Source: Oscillospiraceae bacterium (GTDB lineage Bacteria > Bacillota > Clostridia > Oscillospirales > Oscillospiraceae). Taken from it: 37,460 bases of DNA. The translations under genes were made by a program, and so were the position numbers. Position 1 is the first letter of the stretch, and each line of letters opens with the position of its first letter. Below, one piece after another: positions 7,285 through 14,866 of the stretch. The stretch lies in contig JAFSET010000094.1 of assembly GCA_017435615.1 (NCBI GenBank), forward strand, positions 1-37,460, read 5' to 3'. The notes under the pieces are model-generated. The model had not been told where the DNA came from. It ran no database searches and saw nothing but the letters and a program-made list of their open reading frames with translations.

Positions 7285-8664
7285 ATGAGCGAAAAGTTAG
7301 AGCGAAAATATGGTCTTTTTACCGCGATTTGTATGGTGGTCGGTATTGTTATCGGCTCCGGTGTGTTTTTTAAGGCCCAAACCATTTTGCAGAAAACCGG
7401 CGGTGATATGCCTATGGGTATCCTGGCGTGGATCATTGGCGGCGTCATTATGCTGGTAAATCTGCTGACATTTTCCTTTATGGGTCAAAAATATGAACGG
7501 GTCAACGGCCTGGTGGACTATGCTGAGGCCACAGTAGGTCCCCGTTACGGCTACTATATGGGCTGGTTTACTGCCAATATTTATTTCCCTGGTATGACCT
7601 CTGTGCTGGCGTGGGTCTCCGCGATGTATACCATGATATTTTTGACTTCTGCCTTCCCCGGTTTGGAGCTGGCAGGCGCGGTGGACTCCGGCCCTCATAC
7701 CATAGCGCTGACACTGTTCTATCTGTGTATGGCATACGGCATGAATACACTTTCTCCCAAGCTGGCAGGCAAATTCCAAACCAGTACCACCGTGATCAAG
7801 ATGATCCCCCTGGCATTGATGGCGGTGATCGGTCTGATCGTCGGTATCGTCAGCGGAACGCTGCAGGAAAACTTCGTTAGTCCTGCTGTAACAGCAACGC
7901 AGATCGCCGGAAATCCTCTGTTTGCGTCCGTGTGCGCCACCGCCTTTGCTTATGAAGGCTGGATCATTGCTACCTCCATCAATGCGGAGATCAAGGACTC
8001 CAAGAAAAATTTGCCGAAGGCGCTGATCATCGGCGGCATCATCATTGCGGCAATTTACATTTTCTATTATATCGGCGTTGCCGGCGGCGCTACCAATCAG
8101 GAGCTGATCGATCAGGGCGCTACCGTGGCATTTACCAATATTTTCGGCAATGTTGTGGGCAACATTCTGAACTTGTTTGTGGTGATCTCCTGCCTGGGTA
8201 CGACCAACGGTCTGATGCTGGGGTGCACCCGGTGCATGTACGCTTTGGCTGCCCGTAAAGAGGGTCCTGCGCCGGAGGTATACGGCCATTTGGACCCCAA
8301 GACCAATATGCCTGCCAATTCCGGCATCTATGCGCTGATGGTAACGGCAGCATGGTTTCTGTACTACTATCTGACCAATATCGCAAAGGTATGGACTGGA
8401 CCGTTCGTGTTTGATTCCTCGGAACTGCCGATCATTACCATCTATTTGATGTACCTGCCTATTTTGATCCAGTGGATGCGCAAAGAGAAGGACCAGCCAG
8501 TGCTGCGCCGGTTTGTGCTGCCGATCCTGGCGTTGTGCGGCAGTGTGTTTATGGTGGTGGCCTGTATCATCGGCCACGGCATTGGCTGCTTGTGGTATCT
8601 GATCGTGTTTGCGGTGATCATGCTCATCGGCGCCCTGGTAGACCGGAAAAACAGGAAATCATGA
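7285..8664 (+). CDS. APC-superfamily amino-acid permease
   Basis: 459-residue polytopic membrane protein with about twelve hydrophobic helices. It is predicted to move amino acids by symport or exchange. The N-terminal GLFTAICMVVGIVIGSGVFF matches the conserved helix 1 motif (G-S-G-I/V) of the APC family. AFAYEGWIIATSINAEIKDS around residue 220 is the conserved helix 6 and following loop (the usual E-x-K-N/D-P region). The overall look is of the LAT/SteT-like branch, but the substrate cannot be read from sequence. It has its own promoter and an AAAGGAGG site before the ATG. A 50-bp hairpin terminator lies about 100 bp downstream. There is no neighbouring decarboxylase or aminotransferase to hint at the substrate. 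Confidence 0.88.
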   Translation: MSEKLERKYGLFTAICMVVGIVIGSGVFFKAQTILQKTGGDMPMGILAWIIGGVIMLVNLLTFSFMGQKYERVNGLVDYAEATVGPRYGYYMGWFTANIYFPGMTSVLAWVSAMYTMIFLTSAFPGLELAGAVDSGPHTIALTLFYLCMAYGMNTLSPKLAGKFQTSTTVIKMIPLALMAVIGLIVGIVSGTLQENFVSPAVTATQIAGNPLFASVCATAFAYEGWIIATSINAEIKDSKKNLPKALIIGGIIIAAIYIFYYIGVAGGATNQELIDQGATVAFTNIFGNVVGNILNLFVVISCLGTTNGLMLGCTRCMYALAARKEGPAPEVYGHLDPKTNMPANSGIYALMVTAAWFLYYYLTNIAKVWTGPFVFDSSELPIITIYLMYLPILIQWMRKEKDQPVLRRFVLPILALCGSVFMVVACIIGHGIGCLWYLIVFAVIMLIGALVDRKNRKS

Positions 8665-8761
8665 CAACCACCGGTCGGTGGTACACACCAGGCCCCCTTG
8701 TGCAAAGGGAGATAAGCTTGTTAACTAAGCGACATTGCCGTACCCCGGCTGTCTGAAACGC

Positions 8762-8811
8762 AAAAATAGCACAAAATCTGCGTGTTTTTCGCAAATTTTG
8801 TGCTATTTTTC
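8762..8811. terminator. Long hairpin terminator after the APC permease gene
   Basis: AAAAATAGCACAAAATCTGCG (8762-8782, one mismatch) pairs with CGCAAATTTTGTGCTATTTTT (8790-8810). T-tracts flank it on both strands, so it could stop transcription in either direction and also serve the XRE gene. A smaller CCCTTTG/CAAAGGG-type palindrome lies at 8693-8708. Nothing gene-like is visible in 8665-8901. Confidence 0.75.
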
Positions 8812-8901
8812 TGTGCCTCTGCAAAATCATTTTTCAGACACCCTTATTTTATTGCTGGCCTTGATACAGAAGACGACAAAACCTTCCCAATGCCACGGTC
8901 C

Positions 8902-9120
8902 CTATTTCTTGGGGTATGGTTTTTTGACGTTCGTTCTGCCAAGCAGGTAGTCCACGCTAACGCCGTAATAATCGGCCAGCTTTTCGGCATATTCCAATGG
9001 CAACGTGCGTTCTTCCCGTTCGTACTTGGAATATAACGACTGGTCGCACATTAAATATTCTGAGACCTGTTTTTGTGTTAGATCATTGTCCTCTCGCAAA
9101 TCCCGAATTCTCAAATACAT
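8902..9120 (-). CDS. Small XRE-family repressor (HTH_3)
   Basis: 72-residue DNA-binding protein that is almost entirely one Cro/CI-type helix-turn-helix domain: LREDNDLTQKQVSEYLMCDQ with SLYSKYEREERTLPLEYAEK, then LADYYGVSVDYLLGRT, a classic XRE signature. It has no C-terminal dimerisation or peptidase domain. It is divergently arranged with an unknown small gene at 9236-9535. Two palindromes in the shared 115-bp control region are natural operator candidates, one of them inside the spacer of the neighbour's promoter. The ATG is preceded by GGGTGATG. Such tiny XRE proteins commonly regulate themselves and one neighbour (toxin-antitoxin, mobile-element or metabolic modules); which applies here is not clear. 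Confidence 0.9.
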   Translation of the reverse strand: MYLRIRDLREDNDLTQKQVSEYLMCDQSLYSKYEREERTLPLEYAEKLADYYGVSVDYLLGRTNVKKPYPKK

Positions 9121-9147
9121 GTTACATCACCCATATAAGCATATAAC

Positions 9148-9162
9148 AGGACATATCGTCCT
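9148..9162. promoter_or_regulatory. Operator candidate 1 (AGGACATATCGTCCT)
   Basis: Palindrome with AGGAC/GTCCT arms, immediately upstream of the -35 box of the rightward promoter. Its centre is 25 bp from the centre of operator 2. It is a likely binding site for the divergent XRE protein. Confidence 0.65.
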
Positions 9163-9163
9163 A

Positions 9164-9192
9164 TTGACATTTAGGACAATTTGTCCTAAAAT
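9164..9192 (+). promoter_or_regulatory. Promoter of the unknown 99-residue gene
   Basis: Consensus TTGACA (9164-9169), exactly 17 bp, then TAAAAT (9187-9192). Operator 2 fills the spacer, so binding there should occlude RNA polymerase. Confidence 0.85.
9173..9187. promoter_or_regulatory. Operator candidate 2 (AGGACAATTTGTCCT)
   Basis: AGGACAA-T-TTGTCCT is a near-perfect 15-bp palindrome sharing AGGAC/GTCCT arms with operator 1. It lies within the spacer between the -35 and -10 boxes, the classical position for a repressor site. Confidence 0.75.
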
Positions 9193-9235
9193 AGCCGTAG
9201 CGCAAGCAGCGTATAATGTGAAAAGGGTGAGTTTT

Positions 9236-9535
9236 ATGGATACATTTATCTGCGATTACCGGTGCAGAACCGTTGGCGAAGGTATTACCAAATATGATAT
9301 CTCCGATGATTGGTGTGCAGAATTTGATGCCTATGACGGTGCATATCCCATTGTTTGCATACAGGTAGATCAAATTCGAGAGGCTCCTGCCGTTATGAGT
9401 ATCAGGCTCAGGATTGTGGAAAATGAGGATGAGGAATACGCAGGATGTATGGTTTTTACAGACCGAAAGGTCATTGTGTTCAAAATCGATTATATGCGCG
9501 ACTTGACAAAGGCATTGGAAACGGCAATGAATTAA
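9236..9535 (+). CDS. Unrecognised 99-residue acidic protein paired with the XRE repressor
   Basis: I do not recognise this family. The ATG at 9236 follows AAAGGGTGAG. The product is acidic (DYRC, DISDDWCAEFDAYDGAYP, VENEDEEYAG) and looks like an alternating strand/helix fold: strands in YPIVCIQVDQI, VMSIRLRIVENED, YAGCMVFT and DRKVIVFKID, with a closing helix YMRDLTKALETAMN. It contains four cysteines and has no signal peptide or membrane segment. Its promoter has an operator-like palindrome in the spacer, and the divergent XRE gene is the obvious regulator. It could be the effector of a small regulatory or toxin-antitoxin-like pair, or an accessory metabolic protein; nothing in the sequence settles this. 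Confidence 0.75.
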   Translation: MDTFICDYRCRTVGEGITKYDISDDWCAEFDAYDGAYPIVCIQVDQIREAPAVMSIRLRIVENEDEEYAGCMVFTDRKVIVFKIDYMRDLTKALETAMN

Positions 9536-9601
9536 GAATTTCTTCTGAACAATCGGATACAGAACGGTTTTTGTTGCAGCAGGACAGGTGACGGATTTGG
9601 T

Positions 9602-10040
9602 AAATTCCAGTTTATCGAGCTGTTTGAACTTTGCGGAAACCTACCGTTTTGTCATTGCGAGCCAGTGCGAACACTGGCGTGGCAATCTCAAAATGCAAGG
9701 GTGGACATTTGGTAACCCAAAGGACCCGTTCCAACCTAAAAAATTATTATTATTTATTATTTCAGGCCCCAAATATTCTTTGGCACTATAAACGAATAAA
9801 GTGTCCCTTTGAGATTGCCACGCCGCCATGGCGGCTCGCAATGACACCGCTTTAGGTTTTTGTTTTGCTACAAAAGGAGAAAAATTTTACGCATCAGCGT
9901 TTTTCCTGTTTAACGAAACGGTAGAAACCCACCGATTTGTCATTGCGAGCCAGTGCTCACACTGGCGTGGCAATCCGTTTCCCCGGTATTCGAAGAATGT
10001 CATTGCCCGTCAGGGCAATCTGCTCGACAAACTGAAATTT
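9602..10040. mobile_element. Complete 439-bp MITE-like element with terminal inverted repeats
   Basis: Bounded by AAATTCCAGTTTATCGAGC (9602-9620) and GCTCGACAAACTGAAATTT (10022-10040), imperfect 19-bp inverted repeats. Inside are three long palindromes built on GTCATTGCGAGCC...GGCGTGGCAATC: 9650-9689 (CAGTG arms), 9811-9845 (GCCGCC arms, inverted) and 9938-9975 (CAGTG arms). They are separated by an AT-rich spacer (TTATTATTATTTATTATTTCA region) and a conserved 90-bp spacer. It has no credible ORF and no transposase. It has the same length and plan as 20552-20991 but lies in the opposite orientation. I see no clear target-site duplication. Confidence 0.85.
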
Positions 10041-10111
10041 TCACTTAAGTTGACAGCATTTCCCCTCATGGCCATGCGCTCAGGCAATTTATTCTTATAT
10101 TGCAAATAAAG

Positions 10112-10143
10112 AAACCCCTGTGGGATGATCCCACAGGGGTTTA
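10112..10143. terminator. Bidirectional terminator downstream of rpsU
   Basis: AAACCCCTGTGGGA (10112-10125) pairs perfectly with TCCCACAGGGGTTT (10130-10143) around a 4-nt loop. It lies 25 bases past the rpsU stop and serves the minus-strand gene. Confidence 0.85.
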
Positions 10144-10168
10144 AAGCATTACACAATAAGGGAGAAAA

Positions 10169-10351
10169 TCAATAGAACTTTCTCTTGTTCTTACGGGCAG
10201 CTTCAGACTTCTGCTTACGCTTCAGGCTGGGGCTGACATAATGCTCGCGCTTTCTATACTCAGCGATCACGCCCTCCTTGGCACAGTAACGCTTGAAACG
10301 GCGCAGTGCGCTTTCCAGAGATTCGTTCTCCTTGACGCGAATTTCAGACAT
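10169..10351 (-). CDS. rpsU: Small ribosomal subunit protein bS21
   Basis: 60-residue S21, starting [20 protein letters not shown] with the strongly basic end [19 protein letters not shown]. It binds the 30S subunit near the anti-Shine-Dalgarno region and assists initiation. The ATG at 10351 is chosen over an upstream in-frame ATG at 10375 because GGAGGGAGGG lies between them at the right spacing. It has a consensus promoter and a strong terminator and is transcribed alone, though leuS upstream shows no terminator and may read into it. Confidence 0.97.
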   Translation of the reverse strand: MSEIRVKENESLESALRRFKRYCAKEGVIAEYRKREHYVSPSLKRKQKSEAARKNKRKFY

Positions 10352-10421
10352 TGTTTTCCCTCCCTCCGATGGCATCCGGCTACATCCAGGATGCGTTCAG
10401 GGCCTGCAATCAGGCTATGCT

Positions 10422-10450
10422 ATTATAAGACGGTTTTTTGGAAATGTCAA
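10422..10450 (-). promoter_or_regulatory. Promoter of rpsU
   Basis: Minus strand TTGACA (10445-10450), 17 bp, TATAAT (10422-10427): a perfect consensus sigma-A promoter about 70 bp before the start codon. The leader has a GGATG/CATCC-rich hairpin candidate near 10372-10404. Confidence 0.92.
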
Positions 10451-10474
10451 GCAGGAATTCTTTTTTTCGTGGTT

Positions 10475-12898
10475 TTATTTCACGATCAGGTTTACCAGCT
10501 TGTTTTTCACCACGATGGTTTTGAAAATGCTGCCGCCGTTTTTCTCCAGGAACCGGGCAATTTTTTCATCTGCCAGCACGTTGCTGATCACCTGGTCATT
10601 GTCAAGGTCTGCATCCATCTCGACGGTGCCGCGCATCTTGCCGTTGACCTGCACAGCGATGGTGACCTGGGTATCCTTGCACTTTTCTTCGCTGTAGGTG
10701 GGCCAGCTTTCGTAGGCAATGGTGTTTTCGTGGCCCAAAAGCTGCCACAGTTCCTCGCCCACATGGGGGGTGATGCAGCTAAGCATCTTGATGAAGCCCT
10801 CAGCGTATTCTCTGGGGCAGGAGCCCACCTTGTAGACCTCGTTGACAAAGACCATCATCTGGGCAATGGCGGTATTGAAGCCTAAGGACTCAAAGTCGGA
10901 GGTGACCTTCTTCACGGTCTGGTGGTAGATCTTGGTCAGCTTGCCGTCGTCACCGTCGGTGAGGTTGGCAGGCTCACTGAAGAAATTCCATACACGGTTG
11001 ATAAACTTCCGGGCGCCGGCCACGGCGGTGGTGCTCCAGGGCTTGGAGACCTCCAGCGGGCCCATAAACATCTCATAAAGCCGCAGGGTATCGGCACCGT
11101 GCTCCCGGACCACATCACTGGGGTTGACCACGAATTCCGGGAAACGCTTGCCCATCTTGATGCCGTTTTCGCCCAGGATCATACCCTGGTGCACCAGCTT
11201 CTTGAAGGGCTCCTTCACCGGGGACAGGCCGTTGTCATACAGGAACCGGTTCCAAATTCTCGAATACATCAGGTGACCTACCGCGTGCTCCGGGCCGCCC
11301 ACATACAGATCCACCGGCAGCCAGTGCTTCAAAAGCTCCGGATCGCAGAAAGCGTTCTCGTTGTTGGGATCGATGTAGCGCATATAGTACCAGGAAGAGC
11401 CGGCAGAACCGGGCATTGTGGAGGTTTCCCGGATGCCCTTGACACCGTTTTGGTCATACTGCTTCCAATCGGCTGCGTTTTCCAGGGGTGCCTGACCGTT
11501 GCGGCCCTTGTAGTCATCCAGCACCGGCAGCACCAGCGGCAGCTCCGCATCCGGCAGGAATACGGTCTGTCCGTCGTCGGTATACACACAGGGAACGGGC
11601 TCGCCCCAGTATCTCTGACGGGCGAAGATCCACTCCCGGAAGTGGTAGTTGATCTTTCTTCTGGCAACGCCCAGCTTTTCCAGCTTGCAGGTGATGGCCT
11701 CCTTGGCCTCCTCCACCGTCAGGCCGGTGAACTCCTCGGAGTTCATGAGCTTGCAGCCCTTGCCCAAATAATCCTGCTTTTCAAAGGCACATTCGGATAC
11801 ATCCCGGCCTTCAATGACCTGGATCATGGGAATGTTGTGGACCTGTGCGTATTCAAAGTCACGCTGATCGTGGCTGGGAACGGCCATAACCGCGCCGGTG
11901 CCGTAGCTTGCCAGCACGAAGTCACCGATAAACACCGGCACTTCCTTGCCGTTGACCGGGTTGATGGCGTAAACGCCCTTCAACGGACAGCCGGACTTGG
12001 TCTTGTTCAGCTCGGTACGGTCCATATCGCTCTTTTTGATGGACTCGTTGATGTAGGCTTGCACTTCTTCTTTGTTCTGCACCCGGTCCATCAGGCCCTG
12101 TACGGTCTTGCCGTCGGGGGCCAGCACCATAAAGGTGATGCCATAGATGGTCTCGATACAGGTGGTATAGATGGAGAATTCGCCGCCGCCTACCAGCTTG
12201 AAGTCCACCTCCACGCCGGTGGACTTGCCGATCCAGTTGCGCTGGATCTCCTTGGTGGACTCGGGCCAGTCGATCTCCTCCAGGCCCTCCAGCAGCTTTT
12301 CCGCAAAGGCCGGCTGATCGATGACCCACTGCATCATATTCTTCTTGACCACCGGGTAGCCGCCCCGTTCGGACTTGCCGTCGATGACCTCGTCATTGGA
12401 CAAAACAGTGCCCAGCTCCTCGCACCAGTTCACCGGCATTTCAATGCGCTTGGCGTAACCGGCCTCATAGAGCTTCTTGAAAATCCACTGGGTCCACTTG
12501 TAGAAGCCGGGGTCGGAGGTGGCAATCATTTTGGACCAGTCGTAGTCAAAGCCCAGCTCCCGGAGCTGCTTGGAGAAGGTTTTGATATTCTCCTGGGTAA
12601 AGCCGTTGGGATGGTTGCCGGTGCTGACGGCGTACTGCTCCGCCGGCAGGCCAAAGGAGTCGTAGCCCATAGGGTGCAGCACATTGTAGCCCTGCATCCG
12701 CTTCATACGGGAAACGATATCCGTGGCGGTGTAGCCCTCGGGGTGGCCTGCGTGCAGACCGACACCGGAGGGGTAGGGGAACATATCCAAAACATAGTAC
12801 TTCGGCTTGGAAAAGTCCCACACATCGGTGTGGAAGGTGTTGTGCTCCTGCCAATATGCTTGCCATTTCTGCTCAATGGCACTGTGATCATAATGCAT
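10475..12898 (-). CDS. leuS: Leucyl-tRNA synthetase
   Basis: Class Ia synthetase charging tRNA-Leu. The 807 residues match the full bacterial length. The HIGH motif is HAGHP at about 49-53. The CP1 editing domain (about 220-400) includes GTGAVMAVPSHDQRDFEYA with the conserved editing Asp, and the REWIFARQRYWGEP connection follows. The usual KMSKS signature reads KMGKR (in GENGIKMGKRFPEFVVNPSD), so the second Lys is kept as Arg and the Ser is Gly. The C-terminal domain ends NKLVNLIVK. It lies 15 bases after rsfS in the same direction, probably in one operon with nadD-yqeK and rsfS. SD GAGGGACCGGAAG precedes ATG 12898. No T-box leader is visible directly upstream of leuS. Confidence 0.97.
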   Translation of the reverse strand: MHYDHSAIEQKWQAYWQEHNTFHTDVWDFSKPKYYVLDMFPYPSGVGLHAGHPEGYTATDIVSRMKRMQGYNVLHPMGYDSFGLPAEQYAVSTGNHPNGFTQENIKTFSKQLRELGFDYDWSKMIATSDPGFYKWTQWIFKKLYEAGYAKRIEMPVNWCEELGTVLSNDEVIDGKSERGGYPVVKKNMMQWVIDQPAFAEKLLEGLEEIDWPESTKEIQRNWIGKSTGVEVDFKLVGGGEFSIYTTCIETIYGITFMVLAPDGKTVQGLMDRVQNKEEVQAYINESIKKSDMDRTELNKTKSGCPLKGVYAINPVNGKEVPVFIGDFVLASYGTGAVMAVPSHDQRDFEYAQVHNIPMIQVIEGRDVSECAFEKQDYLGKGCKLMNSEEFTGLTVEEAKEAITCKLEKLGVARRKINYHFREWIFARQRYWGEPVPCVYTDDGQTVFLPDAELPLVLPVLDDYKGRNGQAPLENAADWKQYDQNGVKGIRETSTMPGSAGSSWYYMRYIDPNNENAFCDPELLKHWLPVDLYVGGPEHAVGHLMYSRIWNRFLYDNGLSPVKEPFKKLVHQGMILGENGIKMGKRFPEFVVNPSDVVREHGADTLRLYEMFMGPLEVSKPWSTTAVAGARKFINRVWNFFSEPANLTDGDDGKLTKIYHQTVKKVTSDFESLGFNTAIAQMMVFVNEVYKVGSCPREYAEGFIKMLSCITPHVGEELWQLLGHENTIAYESWPTYSEEKCKDTQVTIAVQVNGKMRGTVEMDADLDNDQVISNVLADEKIARFLEKNGGSIFKTIVVKNKLVNLIVK

Positions 12899-12913
12899 CT
12901 TCCGGTCCCTCTT

Positions 12914-13276
12914 TCACTCTTCGATGATGATGGAGCTGATGTCCACCTGCTCCGCGTCAGCCCAGAGCCGTTCCAGGCTGTAGAATTCTCTTGCCTCCTG
13001 GGTAAACACGTGGACCACAATGGAGCCGTAGTCCAGCAGCTCCCAGGAATTGCCCCGGTGGCCCTCACGGCCCAAAAGCTTTTCGCCCAACTGCTCTAAG
13101 GTGTATTCGGCGTGGTCGCACAGGGTTTTGACGTGGGTGTTGGAGGTGCCGGTGCAGATCAGGAAGTAATCCGCCAGGCTGGAGACCTGGTCGATCTTCA
13201 AAAGCCGGATATCCATACCCTTTTTGCTGTCTAAGGCCTTGGTTACCTCATAGGCCACTTCTTTTGCGCTTAACAT
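12914..13276 (-). CDS. rsfS: Ribosomal silencing factor RsfS
   Basis: 120-residue RsfS/Iojap protein. It binds uL14 and blocks subunit joining when nutrients are short. The sequence shows the family core: VTKALDSKKGMDIRLLKIDQ, SSLADYFLICTGTSNTHVK, EGHRGNSWELLDYGSIVVHV and FTQEAREFYSLERLWADA. The start is ATG 13276 with AAGGAATG upstream. It sits between the nadD-yqeK fusion and leuS, mirroring the nadD-yqeK-rsfS order in many Bacillota. Confidence 0.96.
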   Translation of the reverse strand: MLSAKEVAYEVTKALDSKKGMDIRLLKIDQVSSLADYFLICTGTSNTHVKTLCDHAEYTLEQLGEKLLGREGHRGNSWELLDYGSIVVHVFTQEAREFYSLERLWADAEQVDISSIIIEE

Positions 13277-13298
13277 CTATTTCATTCCTTCTTTCAGG

Positions 13299-14483
13299 TT
13301 ATTTTCGCTGCTGTTCCAGGAAGCGAAGTGCCTCCCGGGAGTTTTCGGAGATCTGTCTGCCCTGGCTTTCCAGCATTTGTAGGGTCATGCGCAGACCGTG
13401 CTCCAGCGCCTTGTCCAAATCGGTGAAGGCCAGTTTTCGCAATTGCGCTACACCCTCAAAATCCCGGTTCGGCTCCATATAGTCTGCCACATAAATGATC
13501 TTTTCCAGGGTGTTCATATTGGCCTTGCCGGTGGTGTGACTTTCGATGGCGGAAACCACAGCCGGGTTCTCACCGAAAATGCGATGGGCCACCAGGCTGC
13601 CGGTCAGGGCGTGGAGGGTTTTGGGATTTTGCCGGGAAAAGTCGTCTAAGGTTATACCATATTCCCGGCACAGTGTCAACTGAAATGGGCCGTCCAGGGC
13701 CTTGGTGATATCGTGAAGTAAGCCTGCGCGCCGGGCGTCCACCGGATCTGCGCCGTAAAGTCTGGCCAGCTCTACAGCGGTGTGGCTGCAGCCTAACACG
13801 TGGCGGACCCGGTTTTCCTTTAGTAGACCGGTGACCACCGTTTCCAGTTCCGCTACAGGCAGGTTTTGATAGTTTTCAAGGGTGCCGTAAAGGCCGTTGG
13901 CCTGGATATACTCTGCCACTGCCGGGTGGAGGAAGGGGCCGGCACACCGGAAAATAAGCATCCGCCGCAGGTCCGTGGAGGACACCTCCGTCACCGGGTT
14001 TTCCACCAAATATATTTTGGCCCCCTGTTCCTCAAAAAATCGCTTTTTTTCCAGGATGGCGGCCTGTTCCCTGGGTTCACCCCGGTAAAAGACAGCCAAA
14101 GATGCCTGATGCAAAATACGCTCCGGGTTTTTCCAGGTGTCAAAGCTTAAAAACATATCCGTGCCCATAAACAGCAAAAGCTCTGCCTGGGGGTGCTGCT
14201 GATGAAGACTTTCCACCGTTTGCCAGGTGTAGCTCACATCACCGCGGCGCAGCTCCAGATCGGATACTTCGATCCCGGGAGAATTTGCAAAGGCCAGCTT
14301 AAGCATTTCCAGCCGCTGCTGGCCGCTGGCAGAGCCCTTGGGCAGCTGCTTATGGGGAGAGATACAGGAGGGAATGACCAACAGACGGCTGAGCCCCAGG
14401 GCGGAAACGGCATACTCCGCCGCCCGGATATGGCCCATATGAGGGGGATTGAAGGTCCCGCCGTAAATACCGATGCGTTCCAT
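13299..14483 (-). CDS. nadD: Fused nicotinate-nucleotide adenylyltransferase and YqeK HD phosphohydrolase
   Basis: 394 residues in two domains. Residues 1-200 are NadD (NaMN + ATP to NaAD, NAD synthesis), with GIYGGTFNPPHMGHIRAAEY (the nucleotidyltransferase HxGH motif) and VSSTDLRRML. Residues 205-394 are a YqeK-type HD hydrolase with RVRHVLGCSHTAVELARLYG, RAGLLHDITKAL (the HD pair), SAIESHTTG and IIYVADYMEPNRDF. YqeK enzymes cleave diadenosine tetraphosphate. In most Bacillota these are adjacent separate genes; here they share one frame with no stop or internal ribosome binding site that I can see. GGAGGAAG precedes ATG 14483. It is the first gene of the nadD-rsfS-leuS group. Confidence 0.93.
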   Translation of the reverse strand: MERIGIYGGTFNPPHMGHIRAAEYAVSALGLSRLLVIPSCISPHKQLPKGSASGQQRLEMLKLAFANSPGIEVSDLELRRGDVSYTWQTVESLHQQHPQAELLLFMGTDMFLSFDTWKNPERILHQASLAVFYRGEPREQAAILEKKRFFEEQGAKIYLVENPVTEVSSTDLRRMLIFRCAGPFLHPAVAEYIQANGLYGTLENYQNLPVAELETVVTGLLKENRVRHVLGCSHTAVELARLYGADPVDARRAGLLHDITKALDGPFQLTLCREYGITLDDFSRQNPKTLHALTGSLVAHRIFGENPAVVSAIESHTTGKANMNTLEKIIYVADYMEPNRDFEGVAQLRKLAFTDLDKALEHGLRMTLQMLESQGRQISENSREALRFLEQQRK

Positions 14484-14551
14484 AGTCTTCCTCCTTTTTT
14501 AATGCGAAATGACCGGTTCTTCTTCAGGCAGTGTCATCAACCGTTAAACAA

Positions 14552-14843
14552 AAATTTCAGTTTATAGAGCAGTTGTCGATTTGCGAAAACCTACCGATGT
14601 GTCATTGCGAGCCGCCGAAACGGCGGCGTGGCAATCTCAAAGGGAAACTTTATTTGTTTATGGTGCCAAAGAATATTGGGAACCGTAAATAGTAAATAAT
14701 CATTCTTTTTAGGCCGGAACCTGTCCTTTGGGCCGCAAAATTGTACATCCTTGCATTTTGAGATTGCCACGCCAGTGTGAGCACTGGCTCGCAAGGACAC
14801 ATCTCTGGAAGGTTTTCTCGTACATCTAACGGCTCGATAAACA
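14552..14843. repeat. Internally shortened copy of the TIR repeat family
   Basis: Starts with AAATTTCAGTTTATAGAGC (14552-14570) and ends near GCTCGATAAAC (14832-14842). It carries two family palindromes, one with GCCGCC arms (14600-14638) and one with CAGTG arms (14762-14799), plus the AT-rich spacer between them. The third palindrome and the conserved 90-bp spacer are absent, giving about 290 bp instead of 440. It separates yhbY from the nadD gene. Confidence 0.8.
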
Positions 14844-14866
14844 CTTGTTTTTTTCGTAGTGGGGGA

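Noticed and set aside
7297-8577. 426-codon antisense frame within the APC permease gene
   Set aside because: Shadow of a membrane protein gene; no ribosome binding site, low-complexity His/Gln/Arg composition.
9588-10109. Short open frames within the complete repeat elements
   Set aside because: They translate the palindromes (recurring SLRASAHTGVAIS-like strings) in all copies and orientations. They arise from repeat structure, not coding selection.
10922-13099. A 725-codon open frame antisense to leuS and rsfS
   Set aside because: It is the mirror of strongly conserved synthetase coding sequence, has no ribosome binding site, and its length follows from codon bias of the true gene.
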